DNA of 64,000 bases from Candidatus Uabimicrobium amorphum. GTDB lineage: Bacteria > Planctomycetota > Uabimicrobiia > Uabimicrobiales > Uabimicrobiaceae. The DNA lies in NCBI RefSeq assembly GCF_009002475.1, contig NZ_AP019860.1:6710501-6774500 (forward strand), in the 5' to 3' direction. The notes beneath the pieces are model-generated. The model was not told the origin of the DNA and made no database searches. It saw only the letters and a program-made list of their open reading frames with translations. A program made the translations under genes and the position numbers. This document shows, piece by piece, positions 1 to 8,748 of the stretch. The stretch's first letter is position 1; the number at the start of each line of letters is the position of its first letter.

Positions 1-991
1 CCTCGTGTTGGTCTGCACCAATGAAATATACAATTTTGTTCATGGATTTGGTAATGCGATCTTCATTACCATCTGCCTGACGTTTGTCAATGTTATACAT
101 AACGAGAAAAATGGCGAGCACTAGTGCAATGTACTTGAAAAAGCGTAGTGCACTGGTCGGTGGAGTTCCGTTTTTTAGGCAATGGAGAAATTTTTGAGCG
201 GATGACAAACGCAAATAACTTTTTTTATACAGCGCTTTCTCAAGAATCGGAGATATTTTTTCGATGTGTTCATTGTGTCGCGGATAAACTCGTGCCAAAG
301 GGGGTAGCTTTTCTTCAATAATGCGCGTCGCCGTTGCAACGTAGTTACCGGAATAAAAAGGTGAAGAGGCTTGCCAAAGAAAAAATTGATAAAATATCGT
401 TGCCAGACTAAATACATCGGTATTGTGTGATAGTTTTCCATTGACTTGTTCGGGGCTCATATAGGGAATTGTCCCCACGACTTCTCCTGTTTTTGTAAGC
501 GCTTGGGATGTGGCGTTGATTTGTCTGCAAATGCCAAGGTCAAGGATTTTCGGAGTATAGTTTGGTAGAGTAAGAATGATATTTTCTGGTTTTAAATCAC
601 GATGTACAACACCATGACGATTGATTTCTGCGACACCAGCGCATATTTGAATGGCAATGGCAAGCTGTTCTTCCACACTTAAAGAAAAAGGTTTTTCGAC
701 AATGAGTTTTTTTAGTGTCGGGCCTTCGTAGTATTCCACAACAATACAGTAGTTATTTTTTACAATAAAAAAGTCGAGCGCTTTTGCGACGTTTTTGTGC
801 TGTATTTGTTGCATGTACTGGTATTCCCTATGAAGACGCTGTATACTTTTTTCATCGTCCTCGATATAGCACTGTTTTATCGCAACTAAGGTGTTTTTTT
901 TGACATCCATTGCTAGATGCACGTTACCCGAAGCACCTTTGCCAATAACTTTTTGTATTTTATATCGCTGATTGACTAGAGTTTCTGCCAT
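1..991 (-). CDS. Ser/Thr protein kinase, membrane-anchored (partial, runs off left edge)
   Basis: The frame starts at an ATG at 991 and stays open to base 1, so the C-terminus lies outside the window. The product is a Hanks-type kinase: glycine-rich loop (GKGASGNVH), VAIK lysine, HRDLKPEN catalytic loop, DLG in place of DFG, and GTIPYMSPEQ in the activation and P+1 segment. A hydrophobic stretch (FFKYIALVLAIFLVMYNI), some 290 residues in, is a single membrane segment after the kinase domain, so an extracytoplasmic part is expected beyond the edge. The start lies 2 bases after the stop of the preceding gene, which makes it the last visible gene of a leftward operon. All catalytic residues seen are intact. 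The substrate is unknown. Confidence 0.9.
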   Translation of the reverse strand, partial: MAETLVNQRYKIQKVIGKGASGNVHLAMDVKKNTLVAIKQCYIEDDEKSIQRLHREYQYMQQIQHKNVAKALDFFIVKNNYCIVVEYYEGPTLKKLIVEKPFSLSVEEQLAIAIQICAGVAEINRHGVVHRDLKPENIILTLPNYTPKILDLGICRQINATSQALTKTGEVVGTIPYMSPEQVNGKLSHNTDVFSLATIFYQFFLWQASSPFYSGNYVATATRIIEEKLPPLARVYPRHNEHIEKISPILEKALYKKSYLRLSSAQKFLHCLKNGTPPTSALRFFKYIALVLAIFLVMYNIDKRQADGNEDRITKSMNKIVYFIGADQHE

Positions 992-993
992 GA

Positions 994-1698
994 CTACTTT
1001 TCTTTTTTTAACTTTGATTTCGATTTGCTATCTGCAACCGCTTTGGGCTTCACAATCGAAAGCAGGTTTTTTTCTTCGTCAAATACTTCCAAGCGCGAAA
1101 TCGTAAATTCGACAGCGGATATTTTTCCACTGCGAAATCCGTTCAGTGTAGCATATATATCTATTTGCACATTGCGATTCATCGGTTGTTCGTATTTGCG
1201 GCTATCATAGAGTTGTTTTGCTGTTTCCAAAGGAACAAAAAAAGAACGAAATTTCTTTGTATTGGTGAATACAATTGCGGGAATTTTTAGAGAATTGGTG
1301 CTGCGGTATAGTAAGATCGGAGCACTCAGTTTTTGTTCACCACCCACCGCAATAATGTTTTGTATTCGGAAACGCTGTTTTTTAAAATTGTACTCGCCAA
1401 AGTTACCTGTCAAAGTAATTTTGTAGTTTGTTTTTTTCCAATTGCCAATGGACTTTTGCAATTTAGAAATAAATTTTTGACGTTTTTTCTCATAGATTTT
1501 TTTTGCGGCATATCGATAACGCAAATATTGTTTGTTTGACAAAAATTCAAATAGTTCGTCTTGAATTTTTGCCACATCCCTCTTCTGTAGAGATAGAAAT
1601 GCCACGGTAAATTTTCTTTTCGTTAAATCTTCTTCACTATACAAAAAGGTCAGCATGGTGAGAACGACGACACTTTTCACCCATAAACATTTCCGCAT
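994..1698 (-). CDS. Secreted protein of unknown function
   Basis: 234 residues from the ATG at 1698. An in-frame ATG at 1710 is rejected because it overlaps the ribosome binding site GGAGGT, which sits 5 bases before 1698. The N-terminus (MRKCLWVKSVVVLTMLTFLYS) is a signal peptide. The mature part is lysine- and arginine-rich with predicted mixed alpha/beta character and no motif I recognise; it ends in a charged tail rich in Lys and Ser. It lies between the dynamin-like gene (16 bases upstream) and the kinase (2 bases downstream), so it is cotranscribed with both and may act at the envelope with them. That role is inferred from position only. Confidence 0.75.
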   Translation of the reverse strand: MRKCLWVKSVVVLTMLTFLYSEEDLTKRKFTVAFLSLQKRDVAKIQDELFEFLSNKQYLRYRYAAKKIYEKKRQKFISKLQKSIGNWKKTNYKITLTGNFGEYNFKKQRFRIQNIIAVGGEQKLSAPILLYRSTNSLKIPAIVFTNTKKFRSFFVPLETAKQLYDSRKYEQPMNRNVQIDIYATLNGFRSGKISAVEFTISRLEVFDEEKNLLSIVKPKAVADSKSKSKLKKEK

Positions 1699-1713
1699 TG
1701 CTACCTCCATTTA

Positions 1714-3507
1714 TTAAACCCGTGCAAAAAAGTCGATAAAATCTTTGGAGTTTTTTAATTTTTCTTCCAATTCAATCACGAGCTGTTCCTGGTTTTCTTC
1801 CTCTTCATTGAGTAAATTTTCAATACGCTCTAGTTCCTTCTCATAATACTTCAATTCTTGATGTACGGTTTGTTGAATAGAGCTGACAATCGAATCAAAG
1901 AATACGGAAATTTCGTTGAGCATATCTTCTTTTACTTTGTTTTTACTATCGTTAATTGCTTTGCGTAGGCCGCGAAGAATTCTTTTACGCGCTGTGGCTC
2001 CTGAAATCCAACGTACAATACCACCGGCAAGAAGAGAACCACCTAATATTGACCATCCTGCGGGACCTGTGAGTATTAAGGGAGCGACACCACCACTTAG
2101 AGCAATGCTCCAGCCAGAAGCAGCATTAGGGTCTTTTTTTTCTTTTTTTCCGGCGTACAGTTCATCACCAAAGAGAGAGTCTAAAGACGCCATGTTTTGT
2201 AGAGTTGCACTCAAACTGTCGACATAATCACTCGCGCACTTCGACAATTGTTCGCGTAACTCTTTGTATGTGACTTGAAATACATTGGAGAACTCTTCGC
2301 GTACCATTTGTCTAAAGTCTTCTTCTTTGAAATTCTCTACGGCGGTTTCTTCGATTTTACTAATGACTCTTTTTACACTTTCGTTGAGCTCATCGGGAAG
2401 CCAATTTATCTTTAAGTCGTTAATACGATCACGAAATTCTTGGCAGTGAGAAATGACTTTATTTTCCAGCTCGCTCTTATGTTCATTGTAGCGTTCTTTT
2501 TCCTCGTTGAATTTTTCTAGAATTTGTTCGTGATCACTTTGTAAAACCTGAAGTCTTTCTTTTATACGTCTTCGGGCGCGTACAATTTGATTGGTAAAAA
2601 ATGCCGCGGTATTCTGGTGAAGACGGTTGACAAAGTCACCTCGTATTTGTTGACGTATACTTTTACGTAATTCTTTGGCACCTGCATTTGTCCATAACTC
2701 TTCATTGTCGTCCATAGAAGCGCGGAGTGCCATGCTCACATTTACCGGTAATATGTTTTGTGGCATTTGTGCACCACGCTCTTCGGCAATTGCCGCGAGA
2801 ACTCCCTCATTGTGCTTCATCCCAGACTTTATTTCGTCGTCGCTCTCTTCTTTCCACAAATTTTGTACAAAAATGCTATCCTGGATCATCGGCCACGCAA
2901 TGCGAATAAAACCTGCCTCTGACTGAGTAATCGGAGGAACGGTACGCAGTAAAAAAATTCCAACGTTGGTGTCTTTTAAGAATTTCATTGTGGTTTCTTC
3001 GTTTTGTTCAGTGAGACTTCCCACACCTGGTAAGTCGACAAATACAAAGCCTTCCTTTAAGAGTGCACTCTCCATTTTGCACAATACATAAGCAGCCCCC
3101 ATAATATTGCTTGGGTTGTATTTGTTGTCGACTATTTTTGCAAGAAATTCTCTTTTTAGAGGTACTTCTTCTACTTTTCCGTCTAAATAGTGCACTTCTG
3201 CTCCGACTTCTTCTCCATCGTATGGACGACGAATCATTGTCGGGATACATGTTGTCTCTTCCACTGCGACGGGTAAAATTTCGTCTTGGAAAAGAAGTGC
3301 ATTGAGTAGTGATGATTTTCCCGAACCTTGGATTCCAAGAATGGCCATACGACATTCTGGAGAACGTACTTTTTGTAAATAATTTTCGCGCATATCCCCT
3401 GATTTGTCTTTTTCATCATCGATCGATGGAGCTATAAATTCACTGTAAAATTCATAAAATTCTTGCGACTCTAAAATCATCTCCAGTATTTTACCTGAAT
3501 CTTGCAT
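1714..3507 (-). CDS. Dynamin-like GTPase
   Basis: 597 residues. The G1/P-loop GIQGSGKS is at about 58-65, followed by a Thr-rich G2 region (TTCIPT, 85-90) and G3 DLPG at 158-161. No classical NKxD G4 is visible: the equivalent stretch reads VQNLWKEE, so base specificity is uncertain. Long charged helices follow, then a Gly-rich hydrophobic hairpin (around GWSIALSGG to GGSLLAGG) that looks like the membrane-inserting paddle of bacterial dynamin-like proteins, then a C-terminal coiled coil. The family assembles on membranes and remodels or fuses them by GTP hydrolysis. The RBS AGGAAGG precedes the ATG. It sits in an operon with PgpA and two kinases, which points to membrane work under kinase control (inference). 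Confidence 0.88.
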   Translation of the reverse strand: MQDSGKILEMILESQEFYEFYSEFIAPSIDDEKDKSGDMRENYLQKVRSPECRMAILGIQGSGKSSLLNALLFQDEILPVAVEETTCIPTMIRRPYDGEEVGAEVHYLDGKVEEVPLKREFLAKIVDNKYNPSNIMGAAYVLCKMESALLKEGFVFVDLPGVGSLTEQNEETTMKFLKDTNVGIFLLRTVPPITQSEAGFIRIAWPMIQDSIFVQNLWKEESDDEIKSGMKHNEGVLAAIAEERGAQMPQNILPVNVSMALRASMDDNEELWTNAGAKELRKSIRQQIRGDFVNRLHQNTAAFFTNQIVRARRRIKERLQVLQSDHEQILEKFNEEKERYNEHKSELENKVISHCQEFRDRINDLKINWLPDELNESVKRVISKIEETAVENFKEEDFRQMVREEFSNVFQVTYKELREQLSKCASDYVDSLSATLQNMASLDSLFGDELYAGKKEKKDPNAASGWSIALSGGVAPLILTGPAGWSILGGSLLAGGIVRWISGATARKRILRGLRKAINDSKNKVKEDMLNEISVFFDSIVSSIQQTVHQELKYYEKELERIENLLNEEEENQEQLVIELEEKLKNSKDFIDFFARV

Positions 3508-3521
3508 TGTAAACCTTCCTA

Positions 3522-4268
3522 CTAAAATCCCGTCGGAATATCTATAAAATGGTAAGGTATGGAAAACTTGTCTTCGATGTGCTGTGCTACGGCCTTAACT
3601 CCCAATGTTTCCGTGGCATAGTGTCCAGCGTACAACACATTTATTTTTTCTTCTTTTGCAATATTATGCGAAACGTGATTCCCTTCGCCGGTAATGAGCA
3701 TATCTACTTTTTTCACCACTGCTTCATAAATGAAGGAAGAACCCACACCAGACATAAGCGCTACTTTGCGAATTTTTTTATTGCCAAAAGGCAAAAGGCG
3801 GTGATTCGAAGCATTGACAATTTTAAGTACCTTTTTTGTTAAGGTATCGCGGTCTATGGCTTTTGCAAATTTAGCTTGATACCCAATTCCACGGCCAAAA
3901 GGAGCGGTAATTTCAATATCTAAAAGTTTTGCTAATTGCGCATTGTTACCTAGCTCAATATGGGCGTCTAGGGGTAAATGAACGGCATAAAGTGAAATAT
4001 CATTTTTCAGTAAGAACGATATTTTGTCGCGATGTGCTCCGGTAATGAGAAGACTTTTTCCCCAAAATAGTCCGTGGTGTACAATAATTACTTGAGCATT
4101 GGCGCGTTTGGCACGCTTAAAAGTGTCCAAAGTCGCATCTACGGCTATGGCGACTTTTTTTATCTCTGCATTTCCGCTGTCGACTTGTAGACCATTTTGC
4201 GATATATCTTCAAAATCCCTGACATTTAAGTATTCATTTAGGTAGCCAACCAGTTTATATAATTTCAT
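3522..4268 (-). CDS. NIF3/YbgI-like dinuclear metal-binding protein
   Basis: 248 residues from the ATG at 4268. The open frame reaches further upstream, but 4268 has an AGAGG ribosome site and gives the family's usual length (E. coli YbgI is 247). Recognition rests on the N-terminal LVGYLNEYLN/NGLQVDSG segment, the metal-binding VHHGLFW, the TGEGNH segment and the C-terminal HYATETLGVKA. NIF3 proteins form hexameric toroids carrying two metal ions per subunit. Their biochemical role is not settled; some have been proposed to act as GTP cyclohydrolase-like enzymes. The gene follows pgpA by 10 bases in the leftward operon. Confidence 0.9.
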   Translation of the reverse strand: MKLYKLVGYLNEYLNVRDFEDISQNGLQVDSGNAEIKKVAIAVDATLDTFKRAKRANAQVIIVHHGLFWGKSLLITGAHRDKISFLLKNDISLYAVHLPLDAHIELGNNAQLAKLLDIEITAPFGRGIGYQAKFAKAIDRDTLTKKVLKIVNASNHRLLPFGNKKIRKVALMSGVGSSFIYEAVVKKVDMLITGEGNHVSHNIAKEEKINVLYAGHYATETLGVKAVAQHIEDKFSIPYHFIDIPTGF

Positions 4269-4278
4269 AAAAAAACCT

Positions 4279-4779
4279 CTAGACAAATTGAAATAGTGTA
4301 ATAGACCACGCGGTGGTGATAAAAGGTAAGGCATAACCAATAGCCAAAAGCAGTATTGCCGCGTAAACACCTGCGAGTAGGTCGTCAGCAAGAACACCAA
4401 ATCCATGAGGGAACTTTTCTACCTTACAAACAGGGTATGGTTTCCAAATGTCAAAAATGCGAAAAGCAATAAAACCAAATATGGCGACTTCCCAAGAAGG
4501 TTGAAAGCACATTACGGTCATAAAGTAACCAGCCACTTCGTCGATCACGACTTTTTGAGGATCCTTTGTTTGGTAGTAATTTTCTGCCCATTTCCCGATA
4601 AGAATGTTGAGTATAGATGCTGCTAACATACATGATAGTAACACATAAAAATTGAGACATTCGAAAACAAGTAGGATGCTGTACACAATGGCAGCGCCCA
4701 CGGTCCCCATAGTTCCAGGCATTTTGGGACTATTTCCGAGAAAGAAAAATGTCGCAATTATTTTACATAGAAAATCCAT
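4279..4779 (-). CDS. pgpA: Phosphatidylglycerophosphatase A
   Basis: 166 residues, normal for PgpA. It would dephosphorylate phosphatidylglycerol phosphate to phosphatidylglycerol at the inner membrane, the last step of PG synthesis. Diagnostic segments are the N-terminal KMPGTMGT, the acidic VIDEVAGYF, FRIFDIWKPYP and the C-terminal GFGVLADDLLAG. Several hydrophobic stretches fit membrane helices. The ATG has AAGGAAC upstream. It sits between the C39 peptidase (10 bases) and the NIF3-like gene (10 bases), and its presence beside a dynamin-like gene links this operon to membrane lipids. Confidence 0.94.
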   Translation of the reverse strand: MDFLCKIIATFFFLGNSPKMPGTMGTVGAAIVYSILLVFECLNFYVLLSCMLAASILNILIGKWAENYYQTKDPQKVVIDEVAGYFMTVMCFQPSWEVAIFGFIAFRIFDIWKPYPVCKVEKFPHGFGVLADDLLAGVYAAILLLAIGYALPFITTAWSITLFQFV

Positions 4780-4789
4780 GTTTTGTTCC

Positions 4790-5590
4790 TTATTTTATAT
4801 TAAAGGTAATGACCTCTGTTGTCCACATTCGCATAAATCTATTTTTGGATAAATATATTCTTCCTTCTAAAGGATCTCCTAAAACAACTCTACCGTTTTC
4901 TATGGCAAAAAGTACCATGACATGGTTTACGTATGTACTGTATTCGGTATTCACAATACATGGTTTGGATATTTTTTGCAACCCTTCCCAGTCCGTATAA
5001 TGAACTGATGCGGAAAACAAGCGCTTCTGCGGGGTTAAAAAATCACGCATAGCTTTTAGCATGCGTAGCGAAGTTGTTCCCCATACGTTTGTTGTATGTG
5101 ACAGATGCGCCATTTGTTGCTCAGTGGTTTTGAGGCCATGGAATCGTGCGATGGTTGTTAGGCATGCTGGGCCACACGTCGTTGGCGTTGACTGAATACA
5201 TACCGAGTCAACTATTTTGAAATTACCACATTTTACCACGGGCATAATCATCCAACTACTGTAGACACACATATACCCTATCGCCAAAAAGCAGATACCA
5301 TGTAAGGCTTTTTCCGTAAATTTACTGCTCACACTTTTGGAACATATGGCAAAAAAGAACACCGCAAACGGAACAAAAGCGCCTTTTTCCATGTAAACTG
5401 CAATGTCAATAGGCACAAGTGCTGCAAGCCATGCGCGGTACACACGTAGAATTTCGAGCACAAAGCAAATTGTTAGAGAGAGGATTGCCAAACAAACAAC
5501 GGTTTTTTTGTTACTTTTGGCGAAAAAGCATCCCAAACGATACAGTCCAATACTCACAATGAGAGACAATGCGAAAATCGCTATTTTCAC
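4790..5590 (-). CDS. Membrane protein with C39-type cysteine peptidase domain
   Basis: 266 residues, GTG start at 5590 overlapping the kinase stop as GTGA. The N-terminal half (to about 130) has four or so hydrophobic helices. The C-terminal half is a C39-like papain fold: STPTTCGPACL carries the nucleophile Cys and oxyanion Gln-like position, NHVMVLF the His, and GDP the Asp. C39 domains usually sit at the N-terminus of bacteriocin ABC exporters and cut double-Gly leaders. Here the domain follows membrane helices and has no ATPase, as in stand-alone C39-like membrane proteins. Which protein it cuts is unknown. It lies directly downstream of a receptor kinase in the same operon. Confidence 0.82.
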   Translation of the reverse strand: MKIAIFALSLIVSIGLYRLGCFFAKSNKKTVVCLAILSLTICFVLEILRVYRAWLAALVPIDIAVYMEKGAFVPFAVFFFAICSKSVSSKFTEKALHGICFLAIGYMCVYSSWMIMPVVKCGNFKIVDSVCIQSTPTTCGPACLTTIARFHGLKTTEQQMAHLSHTTNVWGTTSLRMLKAMRDFLTPQKRLFSASVHYTDWEGLQKISKPCIVNTEYSTYVNHVMVLFAIENGRVVLGDPLEGRIYLSKNRFMRMWTTEVITFNIK

Positions 5591-7350
5591 TTATATCTTC
5601 CTTCTGTCATTTCCAAGAAAAAATATACCGCCTGTACTTTTGTCACGATAAGTTTTAATTGCTTAGGTTCATCACAAGGTTGTTGATACAAGGTTTTGTC
5701 ATTTAAATCAAAGGTCAAACGATTGTTTTCGTACATAATTTTGTAGGTAAATTCTTTTCCGCCACGATACGATTGTGAAACCAGTGACTTTTTCTTGTTG
5801 TCGCCGATTTTTTCGTACAATTGTACTACGGATAAGCTCGAACTAATGTTTTGTACTATCATATAGTAGGAGGCGGAAGAACAATGAATACCAACGCCAT
5901 ATTTACGGTCTTTGGCAAATAATGATTCGATTGTTCCTTTAATAAACCACGGTCCGCTTGGAACATCGCGGGTAATTGTACCACTGCCAATACCGGTTAT
6001 TCCCAACTTCTCTTCTGAAGGAGCCCAGTTTCCTGTTCTTTCCCATCCTTGTAGACGATATAGATAATTATCAACAAACAATGGAGATGGTTTTTCGTCC
6101 CACACCACCTCATTTATTTTAGTTTTTGGTTTGGTTTGCGATGTATTTTCGGTGTTGTCAACATTGCCGGTGTTGTTGTTTCCCTGTGTATTGTTTGTCG
6201 CATTGCTGGAGGAATTATTGTTCGCCACTTGATCGGTAGAACCGTTAGAATTATTGTCATTTGTCATGTTGCCCGTCATCAAGAAAAATACGGTAATGAC
6301 AATACAAATGACGCTTACACTGGAGGCAATTAAAGGTACGAGTGATCTGGATTTGTTGCTGTTAAAGATTTTTTTTCCTTCGCAAAATTCAATAATTTCG
6401 CGATATGTTTGTGGACGATCTTTGGCGGAAGAGGCAAGTAGCTGGGTAATAAAATCGTTGTTGCGTTTAGAGGTCTTGCTATTTACACTTTGGACGGATG
6501 GTATAGGCCCTTGCATTTTTTCGGTGATGATGGCCAGAACATTGCGTCCGGGAAAGGCGCGCTTTGCGGTTAACATGAAGAAAAATACACAACCTAGAGC
6601 GTATATGTCGGCGCGATAATCGACTTCATCATCCGCATTGAATTGTTCTGGGGCCATATTTGAGGGTGTCCCGACGATGTTACCTTCCTGGGTGATGTTA
6701 TTGTCATCATCGTTTTGGTTTTGTGTGTGACCTTTGGCAAGTCCCAAGTCAACTAACTTAACGCGATAAGGAAAATCAACAGAGAAAGCCGTCACGGTAC
6801 TATCTTCGCCGGTAATCTTTTCCAAAAGAACATTTTCGCATTTTATGTCGCGATGCATAATGCCCTGCTCTTGTGCGTATTCGAGAGCATTGGCCAAAGA
6901 CTTGATCACATAAAGTGCTTGCTGTTCGGAAAGAGCGCCATGTTGCTTTATGTATTGATGTAGGTCGATTCCTTTAATAAACTCCATCACTATGTAACAA
7001 TGTCCATTGGTAACACCCGCATGATAACAAGCGACTATGTTAGGATGAGATAAACCAGCTAGAATTTTTGCTTCTCTCTTAAAGCGTTCCTGGAAAGAAG
7101 AATCTTCGACGGGTTTCATGATTTTAATTGCGACATCGCGGTCTATATAAGTTTGTCTTCCTTTATAAACCACTCCCATGCCACCTTCGCCGAGAACATC
7201 GACGATTTCAACATCTGGTATCGAAAAACTATCGCGATTTAACTTTTGCGTCTCGCTGGAACTGACTACTTTACCGTTATGGGGTGTTTGTACTGTTTTT
7301 TGTCGTGCAAAAGAGCTAATTTTTGTTTCTTCTTTGCCATGATTATCCAT
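5587..7350 (-). CDS. Transmembrane Ser/Thr kinase with extracytoplasmic C-terminal domain
   Basis: 587 residues from the ATG at 7350, 7 bases after the preceding stop; the SD AGGAT overlaps that stop. A TTG 30 bases further up has no clear ribosome site. Kinase domain: LGEGGMGVVYKG, VAIKIMK, catalytic loop HRDIKCEN (Cys in place of the usual Pro), VDLGLAKG and GTPSNMAPEQ. Catalytic residues K, D, N and D are present, so it should be active. One membrane helix follows (SLVPLIASSVSVICIVITV), then a linker very rich in Asn, Thr and Ser, then about 150 residues outside, probably a beta-sandwich (concanavalin-like, inferred from composition only). It overlaps the C39 peptidase gene. Confidence 0.9.
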   Translation of the reverse strand: MDNHGKEETKISSFARQKTVQTPHNGKVVSSSETQKLNRDSFSIPDVEIVDVLGEGGMGVVYKGRQTYIDRDVAIKIMKPVEDSSFQERFKREAKILAGLSHPNIVACYHAGVTNGHCYIVMEFIKGIDLHQYIKQHGALSEQQALYVIKSLANALEYAQEQGIMHRDIKCENVLLEKITGEDSTVTAFSVDFPYRVKLVDLGLAKGHTQNQNDDDNNITQEGNIVGTPSNMAPEQFNADDEVDYRADIYALGCVFFFMLTAKRAFPGRNVLAIITEKMQGPIPSVQSVNSKTSKRNNDFITQLLASSAKDRPQTYREIIEFCEGKKIFNSNKSRSLVPLIASSVSVICIVITVFFLMTGNMTNDNNSNGSTDQVANNNSSSNATNNTQGNNNTGNVDNTENTSQTKPKTKINEVVWDEKPSPLFVDNYLYRLQGWERTGNWAPSEEKLGITGIGSGTITRDVPSGPWFIKGTIESLFAKDRKYGVGIHCSSASYYMIVQNISSSLSVVQLYEKIGDNKKKSLVSQSYRGGKEFTYKIMYENNRLTFDLNDKTLYQQPCDEPKQLKLIVTKVQAVYFFLEMTEGRYK

Positions 7351-7357
7351 TGTGATC

Positions 7358-8644
7358 CTATCTTTGAGACAAATTGTCAAGTTCTAACAACAATGTTTTG
7401 ACCGTAGGACGATCGGTGATATTTTTCCCTACATAAACATACTCTATTTTACCGTCGGGTGTAACAATCATTGAGGTGGGTTTTGCCAAACTTCCCTCAA
7501 TGGTGAGTTGTCTAATGAGTTCTAACTCGACATCCAAAACGATGGGGAAAGGGGCTTGGAAATCTTCTTCTAACGCTTCTAATACCGAAGTAAATACGGG
7601 AATAGACTCTGCTTTTCCCGGGTATACAAGAATAATTTGTGCATTTTTGTCATTGAATTTGTCTACGGATTTGGATAATGCCAAAGTTTGAGCAGAGCAC
7701 GCTAAACATATTCCTCCGGCGAAGCCGCGCAAGATAACCAATACAATTTTTTTATCTGCAAAATCTGCAATATCGATGAGATCTCCACCGCTTCCTAAAA
7801 ATCGCGTAACTGGTAAACGATTGCCAAGAAGTGCATTTGGTCGCGCGGTTACTATCTTGTCTGAACTAAAGCGTTTTTGAAAAATATTACTAAATTTTTT
7901 CTTTTTTCCTTTTACATCTTCAGGAGAAAGAAAAACAGCCTGCGGGTTAAATTTGCGTTTTTCCTTATTCATTGTAGCGACTTTGTTCATCATTGCCGCT
8001 TTATCATTGCTGTTGTTAGCGACTTTGTCCATCATCGCCGCTTTATCATCGTTGGCGTTAGCGACTTTGTCCATCATCGCCGCTTTATCATCGTTGGCGT
8101 TAGCGACTTTATCCATCATCGCCGCTTTATCATCGTTGGCGTTAGCGACTTTGTCCATCATCGCCGCTTTATCATCGTTGGCGTTAGCGACTTTGTCCAT
8201 CATCGCCGCTTTATCATCGTTGGCGTTAGCGACTTTGTCCATCATCGCCGCTTTATCATCGTTGGCGTTAGCGACTTTGTCCATCATCGCCGCTTTATCA
8301 TCGTTGGCGTTAGCGACTTTGTCCATCATCGCCGCTTTATCATCATTATTGTCCAATGTTTGGGGTGTATTTGGTTTCGCTTGTGCAACGTTGCCGCTTT
8401 GCACAGTGGTTTGTTGTGAAGAATTTTGTTGTACGTCTACATTATTTTCTTTAGATGCAGGGTCAACTTGTTGATTGTTCGTTTGAGTGTTTTGTGATGC
8501 ATCGTTTTGCACCTTCGTATCCTGTGAAACATCTCCATTTTTTTGTGGTGATAGATTATTGGAATTATCCATTGAACTAGAAGTAGAACAAGACATGCAA
8601 AAAATGCAAATGATCAAGTAGCATAATATTTTAACGTAAAACAA
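7358..8644 (-). CDS. Lipoprotein with 14-residue tandem repeats and peroxiredoxin-like domain
   Basis: 428 residues. TTG start at 8644, supported by AGGGGA 7 bases upstream; no ATG precedes the signal sequence. The N-terminus (FYVKILCYLIICIFCMSC) is a hydrophobic signal ending at a probable, slightly atypical lipobox Cys. Then comes an Asn/Gln-rich linker and nine copies of a 14-residue unit (DDKAAMMDKVANAN). The C-terminal 190 residues have the AhpC/TSA/thioredoxin pattern: VLVILRGFAGGICLACSAQ with a CxxC (CLAC), a predicted beta-alpha core, a cis-Pro-like KPTS, and MIVTPDGKIEYVYVG. A redox role at the envelope is likely. It is the first gene of the leftward operon that runs to base 1. Confidence 0.82.
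   Translation of the reverse strand: MFYVKILCYLIICIFCMSCSTSSSMDNSNNLSPQKNGDVSQDTKVQNDASQNTQTNNQQVDPASKENNVDVQQNSSQQTTVQSGNVAQAKPNTPQTLDNNDDKAAMMDKVANANDDKAAMMDKVANANDDKAAMMDKVANANDDKAAMMDKVANANDDKAAMMDKVANANDDKAAMMDKVANANDDKAAMMDKVANANDDKAAMMDKVANNSNDKAAMMNKVATMNKEKRKFNPQAVFLSPEDVKGKKKKFSNIFQKRFSSDKIVTARPNALLGNRLPVTRFLGSGGDLIDIADFADKKIVLVILRGFAGGICLACSAQTLALSKSVDKFNDKNAQIILVYPGKAESIPVFTSVLEALEEDFQAPFPIVLDVELELIRQLTIEGSLAKPTSMIVTPDGKIEYVYVGKNITDRPTVKTLLLELDNLSQR
7977..8354. repeat. Nine tandem 42-bp repeats inside the lipoprotein gene
   Basis: Exactly nine units of 42 bp with no length change between them, each coding for 14 residues. The units nearest the 3' end of the gene (7977-8060) have diverged (NNS, NDK, MNK variants) while the central copies are nearly base-identical, which indicates recent unequal exchange or slippage. 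The unit length is a multiple of 3, so copy-number changes keep the frame. Confidence 0.97.
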
Positions 8645-8693
8645 TTTGTTTCCCCTAAATATTAAAGGTGTATGATGTCCACCCCCCAGAGAC

Positions 8694-8722
8694 AGAATAA
8701 AATGTATTTGTGGATTTTACAA
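8694..8722 (-). promoter_or_regulatory. Candidate promoter of the leftward 8.6-kb operon
   Basis: On the minus strand, TTGTAA (8722-8717), a 17-base spacer, and TATTCT (8699-8694). Each box matches the sigma-70 consensus at four positions. It lies 50 bases upstream of the TTG start of the lipoprotein gene. Prediction from pattern only. Confidence 0.35.
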
Positions 8723-8748
8723 AATCTTCTCTATGTCATCAATGACAA

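Noticed and set aside
175-441. Short leftward frame inside the left-edge region
   Set aside because: The kinase frame, open to the window edge, covers the same bases with all kinase motifs; the short frame is out of register.
7877-8474. Long rightward frames of repeated hydrophobic peptide opposite the lipoprotein gene
   Set aside because: They are the complement of the 42-bp repeat, have no ribosome site, and end with the repeat. The leftward frame has signal peptide, linker and a recognisable redox domain.
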